The notes under the pieces: generated by a model
Database searches by the model: none
What the model was told of the DNA's origin: nothing
The model's input: only the letters and a program-made list of their open reading frames with translations
Program-made: the position numbers and the translations under genes
Assembly: GCA_014773175.1 (NCBI GenBank)
Contig: VXCM01002819.1
Span: 62,001 to 126,000 of the forward strand
DNA: 64,000 nt
Direction: 5' to 3'
Source of the DNA: Lucifuga dentata
Lineage: Eukaryota; Chordata; Actinopteri; Ophidiiformes; Bythitidae
Part shown: piece by piece, positions 10,753 to 21,912 of the stretch
Layout: each line of letters starts with the position of its first letter
Position numbering within the stretch: position 1 is the stretch's first letter

Positions 10753-12660
10753 AGAGCTGGCGAGCAGCAGAGGAATCATGGAGTCATCAAAGGTTGCCAG
10801 CTGTAGGAAATGTCTTCATTTACAGTGTGGTACCTGACACCTGAGCTCCAGCTTCTGTGTGTATGATTGTCTGCGCCTGCTTGCATGTGTGTATGCATGT
10901 GGAGGTGTGTGTGTGTGTGTGTATATGTGTGTGGTGTATGTGTTTGTGAGTGTGGCTGCACTTATGTATGTGTGTGCGTGACTGATAGTCAGCCATCCCA
11001 GCACCCCAGCAGGTCCGTCTTTAAATTATCTGTGTGTGTTTTATGGCTCTCTCTCTCTCTCTCTCTCTCTGTGTATGTGTGCGCATGTGTGTATGTGTGT
11101 TCTGGTGGCTGTGCTCCTATGTCCCATCCATCAGTGTTAAGATGGCACATTACTGTTAATGAATGATATTTGTGTTCAGCTTGTATGTCAGGAGGACCAG
11201 GGAAGCAAAACAAGCCCACTCCATCGCCTCGCCTCCAGCCTCTTCATTTTCTTTGTCAGCCTCGCTTCCTGTTTTACATTTTAGGAATTTATTCAGCTCA
11301 CACTTAGATTAACTTATTTGAGCTGTTGCACAAAATCAGCAATTTCAGTGTTTTTCACGTTTACGTTGCTGTTAACGTGTGGATTTTCATGACCTGTCAT
11401 TATTTAAGGCCTTTAAAGGACCATACCCCAGTTGTACCTGTTTTAGTGCTATATAACAATATATAACAATTGCACATTTTTAGTATTAATCTATAGTTGT
11501 ATAAGTTTGCAATATTTTGTAGCTATTTGAAACTTTCTTCTAATTAGTTAATCACAATGAACATTTAATGCTTTTCATATTTTTTCATCAGTTATGTTCT
11601 TGGTGTGATGCAGCAGCTGTGTTAAAAATCTCTTTGATGATGCATTCAAGGACACATCTGAAATCTTAAAATGTCATGCTGATAAACCAACCAACCTTTC
11701 ACATTTTCACAGTTCTTATATTTGCATATTGTTTATTTCCAGTTTTGATTTCATAATAACATGATTGTCTATGTAAAGCTTTTTGCTGCTGAATCCAAAC
11801 ATCCGAGCGTCCTTAAACACAACAAGGCAAAATTCAAGACAAAATATCAAGCTGCAGCTTTGACTGCAGTATCTTTGATTTTCATAAAATAATTCACATG
11901 TTCTTGTTTGTTGTTTGCAGAGCGAGTGTGTAGGACTTGATCAACAAAGAAGAATTTTAGAATCAGTTTTTCATAAGCTAACATTTATTGGTTTTTGCAG
12001 TGCGGCTTCTTAGACTCCAAATGAAAACATAAAAGTAAAATTACAAACTGACTTTTGACTCCAGAGGTTTCAAACAAGCAGAGGATTTTTTAAAAATTAA
12101 TTTTTAATTGATTTTATGCTGGATTTTTTATATGTATATAGGATAGGTTCTTTCCCTCAAGTGTCACTTGCACGCTGTCTATGGATGCATTTTACCACAA
12201 ACGACTTTGGCTAAAAATACACACCGTGATCACTTCAACTGGAACATTGAAAGTGAAGGTCAAAATGTTGCTTCATATCTCATCCTCATGCGTTCCATCT
12301 TCATCTTCTACCTGTTCCTAGCCTCCTCCTGAACTTTTTTTCTCCTCAACCTCCACCTCTCCTCTTGTCTTCTCTGACCTCCCTCCTCTTTAGCCTGTCC
12401 TCACCAGCTGCTATCCATCCTTCTTTTGAAAGGCAGCAGGAGGATCAGAAAAGGAGGGATGGTTCTCTGAGTTTAATTTGAGGGGTTTGAAATATGGAAA
12501 TTGCAGAATCACATGACGCTGCCCGAATCAATGAGCAATCATCAAGATTGTCAAGATCAAAATGTAATAATATGATATTATACTGATCCCAGTAGGGAAA
12601 TTCAAAAGGAGGTCAAAGGTCAGTGATCAGGGTCAGAGACTGCAGCTGTGGAGCTTGTGG
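10599..12660. other. Microsatellite-rich then AT-rich single-copy stretch
   Basis: A (CT)n lies at about 10706-10748, broken (GT)n between about 10900 and 10980, and (CT)n then GT at about 11047-11100. A 20-bp TTAAAGGACCATACC stub like the TTAA-MITE left end is at 11412-11431. From 11440 to 12660 the sequence is AT-rich and unique, with a C/T-rich patch at about 12290-12420. No exon or RNA gene was recognised. Confidence 0.5.
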
Positions 12661-13036
12661 GAATTTAGCTGGTGTTCCATAGCTCTTATACATTACCATG
12701 GTTTTACTGTTTTATGATTCTTTATCATTCAGAGCTGCACTGAACACACATCCAGTCGTTTTTAAACAGATGATCAGTCAGACAAAATTAAACAAATAAT
12801 CAGAGTCATTTTACACCTGAGATGCTGTTATTAGTCTGTTCACATGTTTGATGAAACTCATGATGCGGTTTAAGATGTGTGTTGGTGTATCAGATAGTAT
12901 ATCTGTTCTTCCAGTAAAGGGGCGTGTCTGTCAGATAACAGACTTCCTGCAGAATCGTCTCGCGTTTTTCCTCACTCACAACTCCCTGATGAAGCTCCTC
13001 CATCCTCAGAACAGAAATAAGAGCTTTGGAATGTTC
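12661..13036 (-). repeat. Dispersed repeat B, copy 2, left part (filled site)
   Basis: Reverse-orientation relative of 1000-1428, sharing TTTAGCTGGT, CTTTATCATTCAGAGCTGCA, ACACACATCCAGTCGTTTT, CACCTGAGATG, GGTGTATCAGAT and CCAGTAAAGGGGCGTGTC. It is interrupted exactly at its TTAA by the MITE that starts at 13037. It resumes at about 13643 with GATGATGGACCAGATTGG and continues to about 13690. Confidence 0.75.
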
Positions 13037-13642
13037 TTAAAGGACCATATCACCCATTTTGCATGTTTGAGCCTAATATATTCAATTTTCATACATGTAA
13101 TGTTACTGACAATCATTTCCCAAAGCATACTACTGGAACAGTGAACTAAAAATCTTTTTCCTACCTTCCAGACCTCCATTGATTTCAGTTCATTTTGGTA
13201 CGCTATTAAAATCAACTTGTTGATACTTGAAATGTTCTTGGGATAGGTAATCCATCATCACCAACAACACGTGTATTCAGGTTTTTTTAGAAGTTACATA
13301 ATTTTAGCATTTAATAAAAATCATTTCAAAATCAGAAGCATTTAATAAAAAGTGCAGAGTGAATGTATGTTTGCACCAGGAAATATAGTCCCAAAAGAAG
13401 ACCTGTGTTTATGGAAAAATTTAAACTGCTGTGACTTCATAAGGCTTCGTAACTCTTAGCAGGAGAAACATGGATTTTTAAGGTGGGTGTATCGCTTGAA
13501 TATTTGATTTTGAAAGATTAAGAGATTTTGCAAAATATCAGGAAAGCTGAAATATGGTTTTATCCTTTGGGAAATCATTATCAGTAACAACATGTATGAA
13601 AATTGAATATATTAGGCTCAAACATGCAAAATGGGTGGTATA
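13037..13642 (+). mobile_element. TTAA-MITE, forward, inserted in repeat B
   Basis: It begins TTAA then AGGACCATATCACCC and carries the full internal order of family blocks, with a local duplication of a CATTTAATAAAAA-like segment at about 13308-13350. The right end stops at GGGTGGTAT and is followed directly by host sequence AGATGATGGACC. The expected last bases and the second TTAA have therefore been lost by a deletion of about 10 bp. Comparison with 1000-1428 gives the empty site. Confidence 0.9.
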
Positions 13643-13690
13643 GATGATGGACCAGATTGGTTTCTGGGTCACGCGAGGAGCAAGGAATGA

Positions 13691-13925
13691 TCAAATAAGG
13701 GTTTTGGAATGCACCCAGTGTCTTGCTCAAGGACACTTCAGCAGATAGAAACTTGGCAGGTAACTGAGATGCTTTATTCCACAACTTGTGCGTCACTCTG
13801 AAAGGAAGCAGTTAAGTACCATAGAAAAAAGACAAAACAAAACATTAAGAGGAGTTTAAATACTGGATTCCAAAATATGATTTATATCCATAGGAAAAAA
13901 GAATAATTTATTACAACTTTAGTAA
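13691..13925. other. Unassigned stretch
   Basis: AT-rich sequence with no recognised gene. The 71-codon minus-strand frame at 13581-13796 is mostly MITE end plus repeat B and is not a gene. Confidence 0.4.
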
Positions 13926-13929
13926 TATT

Positions 13930-14095
13930 TACCTCGAAGTCAAGGAGGTTTTGTTTTCACTTGCATTTGTTTGTCTGTTACTCAAAAATCCAGGCCAATT
14001 CTGATGAAGCCATTACAGTTTGGTGTCAATCTGAATCTAGGGACGAATCCAGGAATTATTTAAATGATTTCCTAACATTGCGAGACAGGATATTT
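13930..14095 (+). repeat. Dispersed repeat fragment (GGAGGTTTTGTTTTCA type)
   Basis: The text runs TCAAGGAGGTTTTGTTTTCA, TTTGTTTGTCTGTTA, TTTGGTGTCAATCTG, AATCCAGGAATTATTT, AACATTGCGAGACAGG. This order of blocks resembles a dispersed repeat I have seen in many animal genomes. Because that is recall, confidence is limited. No coding sequence or termini can be defined from this single copy. Confidence 0.4.
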
Positions 14096-16090
14096 TTCAA
14101 CATTTTTGTCATTTTCTTCAAAAGTAATACATCAATCTCAATGGAAAAAGTCAGGCATCTTTATCCCATGTTTCTCACGACAAATAAAGCAATTGAGTCC
14201 TATTATTAGTATATGCTCTAATGAGAATCCTTCTAGTTTCTCCTTGTCATTAGCGTTTTTGTTGTTTTGGTCTGGAAAGGTTAGTGAATCTCCAAGAAAG
14301 AATTACATGACGTCCTTCAGAAACTTTTGTATTCCACCAAGAATTTATCTGCAAGAATACAGATAAATTGGTAAAGGCTTGCATCACAGTTAATGTGTAC
14401 TGTCAACATTTCTTGCACATGGGAGACAGCGTTAGCCATCAGTTAGTGTGAGAGGAGGGAAAAAGTGGAGAAATCAGGTGTCACGACACCAGTGGGAATG
14501 TGAGAAGCTCATAATCCACTGCTCACAAATTGTTATGAGGTTGAGTGCTGATGTTAGCAGAAGAGCAGAGTGACTTTATAAGTGGCATTCATGAGGGAGT
14601 TTGTTTAAAACCGCATGTTTGTGAAATGCAAGACAAGCTTTGTGCAACTTCTGTTTTCCAGTTGCCGATACAATTTTTTTTTTTAAACTAATTTTGGTAT
14701 TTAAATATTATGTTGCTTATTTTCCGGCCTTAGAAGATGAGCTAAGAGAAGACAATTTTAATATGACTTTGTGACTTTTAAGATTTGCAAAACACCTCCT
14801 GCTGCAGCAGTGCGGGAGGAGAGAAGCAGGATGGATGGATGGATGGATGGATGGATGGATAGGCAGACATGTTTCTGTGTGGCAGGGTGACGGTGTTCTG
14901 TCACACGGGCCCCCAGCAGATGTCACTCACTCATTAGTGAATGATGTGCGAGCCAGCAGCAGCCTGACGGAGCATCAACACATTACAGCACCGTCCTCCC
15001 CACAGACAGATCATATATTAACCATCTGAACTCTAAAGTCATTAGTGCAGTTTCACATTTTATGTTGCCTTCATTTGCCTTAAAAAAAAAAAACATCAAA
15101 TAATCCCCTTCAGTAGTCTGGATGACAAAGCAGCAAAAATCTTCATCAGTTGTTTCTGCCAAGCCAATTTTCTACTTGTTTTTAGAAGGTTTTTTTTTTA
15201 AATAATTTATTTGTAACTTTACACTTACAGAACAATACAAATGCAGAACAAACAAAACATGTCCGTAATAAATGAGCTCATCTATGAGATGGATAAAAGG
15301 GGGGATGCCTATGTATGCACAAATTACAGGTAATGAGGGGAATAAGACAAAATAAAGGCCGAAAAAGAAGAAAAGAAAGATGTTAAAAGGATAATAGAGG
15401 CTTAAAAATATAGAATAATACTCTTTTTGCAGTAATTAACTATTACATTATAGTACTGTTTTTAGAAATTTAATTAAAAATACTTTTAAATAATGTATTG
15501 TAGGAATTTCGGAAATAAAAGAAAGTTCGGGTAAAAGGAAAAAATGGAAATAAAGTAGAAACAATTTCTAGAAAAATAACAATTCATATTTTCAAGAAAG
15601 TTTAATTTTTTTTATTAGAAAATTGTTCCTATAACTTCACATAGTTCACAGAATCCTTCACAGAATTGTCTGAAATGTATAAAATTTCTACAAATCAAGC
15701 TTTGTCGTCCTGTTCATTAAAGATTTTGAGGTTTTTTTGCAGCCTTTTAGGTGGCAAATGAAGCTACAAATGACCTCAGAGGATTAACAGCAGCGGCATA
15801 ATTTCCAATAACTCTCCTCGTTTGCATCATTAAATTAAACTGCTTCTGACCTGCTAAAATTACTGAAGTTATTGTTCAGTTTTGTTCCCTCTTCAGATTT
15901 CAGGAATAAAGCGGATTTAGTCTGTGAAACCAGATTAATCAACAGAATGATGAAGTGCTTTGATATTATGCTTTCTACACAGCATTTAATAAGACTGCAG
16001 GAAAAGAGGAGAACCGCTTCTCTTGCTTTTTGCCATCTGGAAAAGCTTTATTAAAGATCAGGCTTAATCATACTCCTATTTTATTGGGTA
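14096..16090. other. AT-rich single-copy stretch with (GGAT)n
   Basis: No gene recognised. A (GGAT)n of about 8 units lies at 14829-14861. The block from about 14870 to 15030 has balanced composition. From about 15180 to 15720 the sequence is A-rich and could be an old antisense retroposon tail, but nothing definite can be shown. Confidence 0.45.
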
Positions 16091-16400
16091 ACATACCAGA
16101 GAGAAAGGCAGGAAAACAACTGACAGGGGAGGAAATGTTGGCCGGTTGATGGCGTCATCCGAATTTTGACCCTGGTCATCGCCTGGAATGAACACGTGGG
16201 ATGCGCTTTAGCCCCGGCGATCCACGCCGTCACCTCCTTTTAACCCCCCGATGTTCATCTCCCAGTCTGTCTGCCCCTGTTTACTTGCCACTGGGTTTCA
16301 CCTTGACCAGCATCAAAACAGAGAATGAATCTGTCAAACAGGAAGCTGACATTACCTCAGCATCACGCTATTTCCTACGACGGTGATGAGCTGTTAACAA
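16091..16400. other. Single-copy island, candidate conserved noncoding element
   Basis: Balanced base composition, no simple repeats, and contrast with the AT-rich DNA on its left and the G-rich, GT-rich DNA on its right. A 61-codon frame (16201-16386) crosses it but has no domain and no codon-position signal I can see. Confidence 0.3.
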
Positions 16401-16547
16401 GCTGGATATGGGCTAGGTGGAGGGTGGGGGGTGTTGGGAAAATTGGGTAAGAATCGCAAGGTAGGAACGAGGTCAGAGGATGGTGTACGGTAAAAGTGAG
16501 GAGAGGGAGAGAGGGAAAGGATGAAGGAGGAGGAGGCAGTGGAGGAT

Positions 16548-16680
16548 GGGGGGATGTGGGGGTGTGTTGTAAACATCCTGTGTTGCTCTGTGTGTGTGTT
16601 TGTCTTTGTCAGCNGGGGGGATGTGGGGGTGTGTTGTAAACATCCTGTGTTGCTCTGTGTGTGTGTTTGTCTTTGTCAGC
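16548..16680. other. Assembly artefact: 66-bp duplicate around one N
   Basis: Positions 16548-16613 and 16615-16680 are the same 66 bp in direct orientation, separated only by the N at 16614. The joint lies in a G-rich, GT-rich segment. This is best read as an unmerged contig overlap. Confidence 0.85.
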
Positions 16681-16773
16681 ATCAAGCGACTGGACAGCTG
16701 AGTGTGACAACAGAACAAAGCTGCCGTACTGTTTGGGATGATGCTGTCTCTGCTTTGCTCTGGCTAAATGGCT

Positions 16774-16774
16774 G

Positions 16775-16811
<37 letters not shown>

Positions 16812-16813
16812 NG
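16774..16813. repeat. (GT)n microsatellite ending at an N
   Basis: About 19 GT units, with an N at 16812 near the right edge. Its length in the real chromosome is uncertain. Confidence 0.85.
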
Positions 16814-16819
16814 GGTAAC

Positions 16820-17250
16820 GGGTGTAGCTGCCAAAAACTAGTCTACCCATTTTATTAAGGCATAAATCTTTTGGAATCAATGCTAGGTAGAAACATGGTA
16901 AATAGGAACATAAATGTTTTTACTGGGACTGATTTTTTTCCCCAATCTGGAATTCCCATTGCTACTAAGCCTGGTTTATGCTTGATGCAGTTGTGGCGTG
17001 CGCTCCAAATATGATTAAGATGTTGGCGCCACGTCGTTTTCAACCTGTGCAAAGTCCCCGATTTAATGTCTTATGATGACCGTCACTTTATTCAAAAACA
17101 TTTGTGTGGATCTCTGTATGTAATGGTGGGACAGAGAATCCCCTTTTCTGATGCTTTGTTGAGGCAGAATATTTGTTGCCACAATAAACTCGGCGATTCC
17201 TCCTTCTCATCAACAAAGTATGCTCTGTAGTATTGCGGGAGCGTATCTGT
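16820..17250. other. Unassigned stretch left of foldback element
   Basis: Mostly unique sequence. A GCCTGGTTTATGCTT word at about 16971 resembles the start of some fish DNA-transposon MITEs, but no matching opposite end was found. Confidence 0.3.
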
Positions 17251-17487
17251 GTTCCCAGGGTCCTATGTTCCCCAGCTCTATATAGCACAATACAACAAAT
17301 AATGGGTTAGGGTTAGGGTTAAGGTTAGGGTTATTCTGTTAACACACATTTGATGTGTGTGTTAACTGAATAAGAAAACACACGCTCGATGTGTGTTAAC
17401 AGAATAACCCTAACCCTAGCCATAGCCCTAACCCATTATTTGTTGTATTGTGCTATATAGAGTTGAGGAACATAGGACCCTAGGAAC
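17251..17487. mobile_element. Foldback element with telomere-like repeats in its arms
   Basis: A 98-bp left arm (17251-17348) and a 98-99-bp right arm (17389-17487) are inverted copies at roughly 90% identity around a 40-bp loop. Each arm contains GTTCC-AGGGTCCTATGTTCC, a CTCTATATAGCACAATAC block and a run of TTAGGG-type units (17304-17332 and, inverted, 17405-17433). The loop also has short inverted words (TTAACACACAT / ATGTGTGTGTTAA). No coding sequence. It could be a foldback transposon or a MITE of unknown superfamily. Clear target duplications were not identified. Confidence 0.8.
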
Positions 17488-17576
17488 ATAGGAATGACCC
17501 CCTGTATTGCTAGCTTTAATTAGCATATTTAGCATTTTTTTTTCCTGTAAGCTATTGCTGAAGACTTTTCTGAAGG

Positions 17577-17612
17577 GTATTTTCTCTTAGACCGGTATTT
17601 TCTCTTAGACCT
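17577..17612. repeat. Tandem duplication of an 18-bp unit
   Basis: GGTATTTTCTCTTAGACC occurs twice back to back with no gap. Confidence 0.85.
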
Positions 17613-17689
17613 GTAGTATTGTAATCTGCCTTCAAGATGGTGTTTACCCTGTATCTTTTAAACAGAAAATTTACACTCAACATGCACAT

Positions 17690-17865
17690 TCTCATCCTCT
17701 TCAGCTATATCATCCCCTGTGGAATTCCTCAAGGATCCAGTTTAGGCCCCATCTTATTCTCTCCTTGCATCATTTTGGTTGAATCATTCAGGACCATAAT
17801 ATTTACTTTCGCTGCTATGCTGACGACACTCTGTTCTATATTTTTCTCTCCATGTAACCGCACAA
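17690..17865 (+). pseudogene. LINE reverse-transcriptase relic (CR1/L2-like)
   Basis: The plus strand encodes GIPQGSSLGPILFS (17721-17762), the conserved PQGS segment of non-LTR reverse transcriptases. It is followed after about 20 residues by the catalytic CYADDT in a shifted frame (YADD at 17817-17828). The spacing between PQGS and YADD fits CR1/L2/Rex1-group LINEs. At least one frameshift lies between the two motifs, and neither the upstream fingers nor the downstream thumb is recognisable. This is a dead 5'- and 3'-truncated copy. Confidence 0.8.
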
Positions 17866-18530
17866 TCTCTGTAGGTTAAATACACTTAGGGACTGAATCA
17901 TAAACAGTAGAACCTGAATGACTCATAATTTCCTCTAACTAAAGGCTCTGACATTACAGTTACAATGCACACATTTTACATACACAAGAAACAGAGTCAC
18001 CATGATTATTACATCATTTTAACTTCAGCAGCTTCTTCATGACATTTCAAACTGTATTCCTGTTGGTTTGTAGCAGCAGTCATGTGTGATTTTGGTCCTA
18101 AATTTGTGACACTAACAGAATTTTTTCACAGACAGACTGCCTTTGTTTGCAAGAATGCTAAATCCACTGTCTGTGAACGTTTCATGCTGTGATTTCGCAT
18201 TTTGATCACCAACTGAGGATTTTTTTATGATTGTCTCACAATCACCCAGTTTAGTAAGTCTGAGATTGTCATTTTCAGCACTTCTGATTCCATGAGAAAC
18301 CTTTAGCAGTCACAGTATCAACTCAGTATGTCACTTCATGTATTATTAACAAATTGGATAAGGTTTGATTCAATCAGGAGGTTCTTTGATTCTTTTACAG
18401 TAAGTTATTGTAAAGTGAATGACTCAGCCTACAAAGGCACAAAGTATTCACGCTCATTATTCATCAGATGTAACATCCTCAGTTTAATGGACTTTTCAGC
18501 TCTTTGTCTGTCTATAATTCAATTATAACA
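17866..18530. other. Single-copy AT-rich stretch
   Basis: No gene, no simple repeats of note and no recognised mobile element. The 66-codon frame at 18328-18528 has no motif. Confidence 0.5.
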
Positions 18531-18784
18531 ACACAAGGATGTGTGCTGTGTGCGGATATAAACAGGCAAAGGTCGCAGATGTGTGTGGGAATGCATATTT
18601 ATTTGTGAGTGTGTGACAGATCAGTTGTGTTTTCTTTGGGCCTGAATCCACGTGGCTCTTTGGGCAGGAAGTAGCAGAGTCAGAAACAGGAAACAGGAAG
18701 TTATTAGCCAGGATGATCTGAACACGCTGGACTGTAGAGTACAACAAGACAACACAAAACACACATACACACACATCGCAGCTG

Positions 18785-18911
18785 GTACTTTGTGTGTGTG
18801 TGTGTGTGTGTGCACGTGTGTGTGTGTGAACGAAAGGAGGAAGAGGANGTACTTTGTGTGTGTGTGTGTGTGTGTGCACGTGTGTGTGTGTGAACGAAAG
18901 GAGGAAGAGGA
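18785..18911. other. Assembly artefact: 63-bp duplicate around one N
   Basis: Positions 18785-18847 and 18849-18911 are the same 63 bp in direct orientation around the N at 18848. The unit contains a (GT)n followed by GAACGAAAGGAGGAAGAGGA. Confidence 0.85.
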
Positions 18912-19916
18912 AGACACAGAGACTCACGGAGCTCTGAGACCTGATTTCACCGTCCTGTTATGGAAGAATGACGACACTCCTCCCTACAGCTGTGTGTGTG
19001 TGTGTGTGTGTGTGTGCATGTGTGTGTGCATGTAAATCTGATATCTTACTTCATTATGACAGCATGTCCCCACCTGCAGTATCATGGCCAGTCATCATAA
19101 CATAACACTTCCTGAAAACATCAGGACACACAGGTAACTTCCATAATAAAGGAAGTAAAGGAAACACCTGAATCAATGATGGAATGGAAGTGTGTGTTGA
19201 AAGTGTTTGGTGCATTTTCCTGGCATGTTTTTTGGTAGACTAAACTCCCTTAAAACCAATAAATATAGAATATAAACATACAATAAAAACCCATGCAGCA
19301 CAAAGGACACAAGATCACAAAAGTATAATATGAACTTGACATGACATTTTCACATTTAACATATTTATGAGTAACTTTTTCTTCTTATGATACTTAACTT
19401 TGTCATCTTTATGCTGTGTAGTTTGTGTTGAAATTCTTTATTTTTGACTCTTTCGCTCATTCATTAAAATGACAAAAGTCCCATTCTTAAGGACAATTTA
19501 AATACTTTATTACTCGTTTTATTTGAGTATTTAGAGTTACTTAAGTATTTTCTACTTTATACTTAAACTCCGCTACATTTCAGAAGGAAATACTGTGCTT
19601 TTTATTTCACTACATGTATGGAAATATATTACAGTTACTAGTTTGACTTTGCAGATTTTGGATGAAAGCATAAAAAACAGAATTTGTTGGTTGTTTGGCA
19701 AAACTCTCAGACTGATCATCGCAGTTCTGACAGTCCTAATGTACTAGCTTGTTGTTCAAACCACAAACACACACACACATTGTCATTATTTTTTTCACAT
19801 ACACAACAATCACACACACACACACACACACATGCAGATACATCAATGTCTACATGGAGAGTCTGCCTTACATATTGTAGGTACAAAGACACACTATCAT
19901 GTTCTGTCTCTCTGTG

Positions 19917-19950
<34 letters not shown>

Positions 19951-20044
19951 GATGGCTCAATTGGCTCCTGGATATTCCCATTTTCCCTAAATAGAGCTCC
20001 ATCAGGCAGGTGTTTCCCTTGACAGAGAGAGAGGAAAGCAGGGT
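18912..20044. other. Single-copy stretch with CA/GT microsatellites
   Basis: A (GT)n lies at about 18990-19020, broken (CA)n at about 19764-19833, and (CA)n at about 19919-19949. The intervening 19040-19680 is AT-rich unique sequence. No gene recognised. Confidence 0.5.
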
Positions 20045-20056
20045 CAGAATGAACTG

Positions 20057-20093
<37 letters not shown>

Positions 20094-20121
20094 GTGTCCA
20101 GCAGGGCCNCAGAATGAACTG

Positions 20122-20158
<37 letters not shown>

Positions 20159-20173
20159 GTGTCCAGCAGGGCC
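20045..20173. other. Assembly artefact: 64-bp duplicate around one N
   Basis: Positions 20045-20108 and 20110-20173 are the same 64 bp in direct orientation around the N at 20109. Each contains CAGAATGAACTGGCAG, a (GT)n, and GTCCAGCAGGGCC. Confidence 0.85.
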
Positions 20174-20630
20174 AGCTGCCAGCAGACACCTGTGTCCTTT
20201 GCCTTGGCATGTTGTTTATCTGTGTTTGCTGTGTTTGTCTTCCTGTGGACACGTGTCTCTGTGACTGGACGACCTGAGCAGACAAAATGGGGGGATTCCT
20301 GACTTAAAAATCTCAGAGAACATCACAAGCCAGCAACACACAAATGCTACCTATTGTCAGAAAAACCGACTCTGTAACTCGCCTGCTCCCAAATGAAAAA
20401 TGTGTACTGGAAAGAACCACAAATAGATCTGAAATTAGGAGACATTTTATAGTATTGAGTTTTAAACTCTGTCAATGTGTTGTATCGCTTACATTTAATC
20501 CTCTTCAGCCCAGTAATCTTCAAAATGAAGATAAATGAAACTAGATTTCTTTTCTTTGAATTCATGTCATTTTAGGAGTTAACATCTTGAAACAGGAAAA
20601 GAAAGTCGTAAGACTCGATCAAAGACTTAT
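20174..20630. other. Single-copy stretch, no gene seen
   Basis: Unique sequence of mixed composition. The 64- and 72-codon frames on opposite strands at 20344-20565 overlap each other and show no domain. Confidence 0.5.
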
Positions 20631-21313
20631 AGGATCATACCGGCGATCATGCACATTTGAGCCCAATATATAGGAAATACAGTCCCAGAAGTCTGCTTTT
20701 AGAGAAATTAAAATGACAATGCCTTCTACACTCGTGGAAAAGTGTGAGCAGGCGAAACGTTAAATTTTAAGGTGGCTGTATCACCTGAACATCTGATTTT
20801 CAAAGATTTGGGGATTTGAAAAAATAACAGGAAATATGAAATATATTTTTTATTTTTTGCAAATTTGTTGTCATTAATGTAACATGGATACAGTGGGGTC
20901 CAAAAGTCTGAGACCACTGTGAAAATGCTTCTATTTTGCATTCTTTTTGAATTTAATACAGGATTTTTCATTCCAAATGATAATATCATCTTAACAATTT
21001 GAGTGAAAAGTTGAATCTTTGAAATATGTACATGAATGTCAGAATATCTTAGTATTTGGTACGCCCTCCTTTTGCTTTAATGACAGCATCACTCCAGCTG
21101 GCATGGACTCCACAAGTTTCAGCAAAACCTGATGGGCCAAGTTATCCCAGCATGATGTGACAATGTTCCAAAGAGCTTCTTGTGATGCCAGACTTTCTGA
21201 TTATTTCCACATTTATGTGGAAAACATCACAGATTTTACATGTGGTCTCAGACTTTTGGACCCCACTGAACATATTTATTGTGCTCAAAGATGCACAATT
21301 GCCAGTATGCTCC
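20631..21313 (-). mobile_element. TTAA-MITE, diverged copy split by a Tc1-like MITE
   Basis: The left arm (20631-20890) has AGGATCATACCGGCGATCAT, a CACATTTGAGCCCAATATA word, an ACAGTCCCAGAAG block and the GGTGGCTGTATCACCTG block. The right arm (21269-21313) has ATATTTATTGTGCTCAAAGA and CCAGTATGCTCC, which correspond to the right inverted repeat. The middle of the inverted repeat is broken by the 378-bp Tc1-like element, so the MITE is the older insertion. Terminal TTAAs are not conserved. Orientation is a weak call. Confidence 0.7.
20891..21268. mobile_element. Tc1-like MITE nested in TTAA-MITE
   Basis: A perfect 27-bp inverted repeat starts CAGTGGGGTCCAAAAGTCTG at the left and closes with its complement at 21268. 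The interior (about 21050-21240) reads like the 5' noncoding part of fish Tc1 elements (TTTGCTTTAATGACAGCATC, ATGGACTCCACAAGTTTC) with no transposase. The left flank is TA as expected for Tc1/mariner, while the right flank is AA, so one base of the target duplication has changed. It is non-autonomous. Confidence 0.85.
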
Positions 21314-21850
21314 ATTTTCTTAACTCTAGTTCAGCATTTAGTTGACACTCTTTTCTATAAAATTCCTGAAGCAAGTTCACTTGTGTGGGAAGCAGGTTCA
21401 AATAATCTCTCCACTCTTAACAGATTTCTTTTATTTATGAGGCTTCAGGACTCAAAACAAAAAAAAAAAAAAAAAANAAAAAAAAAAAAAAAAAGAAAGA
21501 AAAAAGTTATATTGATCATGCAGCCCATTTTTTAAGGCTTACAGTATCTCCAGTAACTCTACGTTAAATTAGCCTAAATACATTACTACGATAAAGCAAA
21601 CCAACCTTAAAATAGCTACATAATCCAGTGCATATGTCCAACTGCTTCTCTTTTACATGATTGCTCTGTAGGGCTGCACATATATACGTCACCTCAATTG
21701 GCTTTTCCATAGGTAGAAAACCATGTCCTGATTCTTCCTGCAGCAGGTTCAAACGGCCTGTCCTCACTACATGTTTTCAAGCTTTAAGCAAGAACTGTGA
21801 TGAAATTCAAGAGACAGTGAATGTAGGAGTGCATACACTGGATTCACAGA

Positions 21851-21912
<62 letters not shown>

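Noticed and set aside
14829..14861. The (GGAT)n run as a GATG-type LINE tail
   Set aside because: The upstream sequence does not resemble the LINE end seen at 50055-50194, so it is treated as a simple microsatellite.
17304..17433. A true telomere or chromosome end
   Set aside because: The TTAGGG-type units are few, degenerate, inverted and internal, with unique sequence on both sides.
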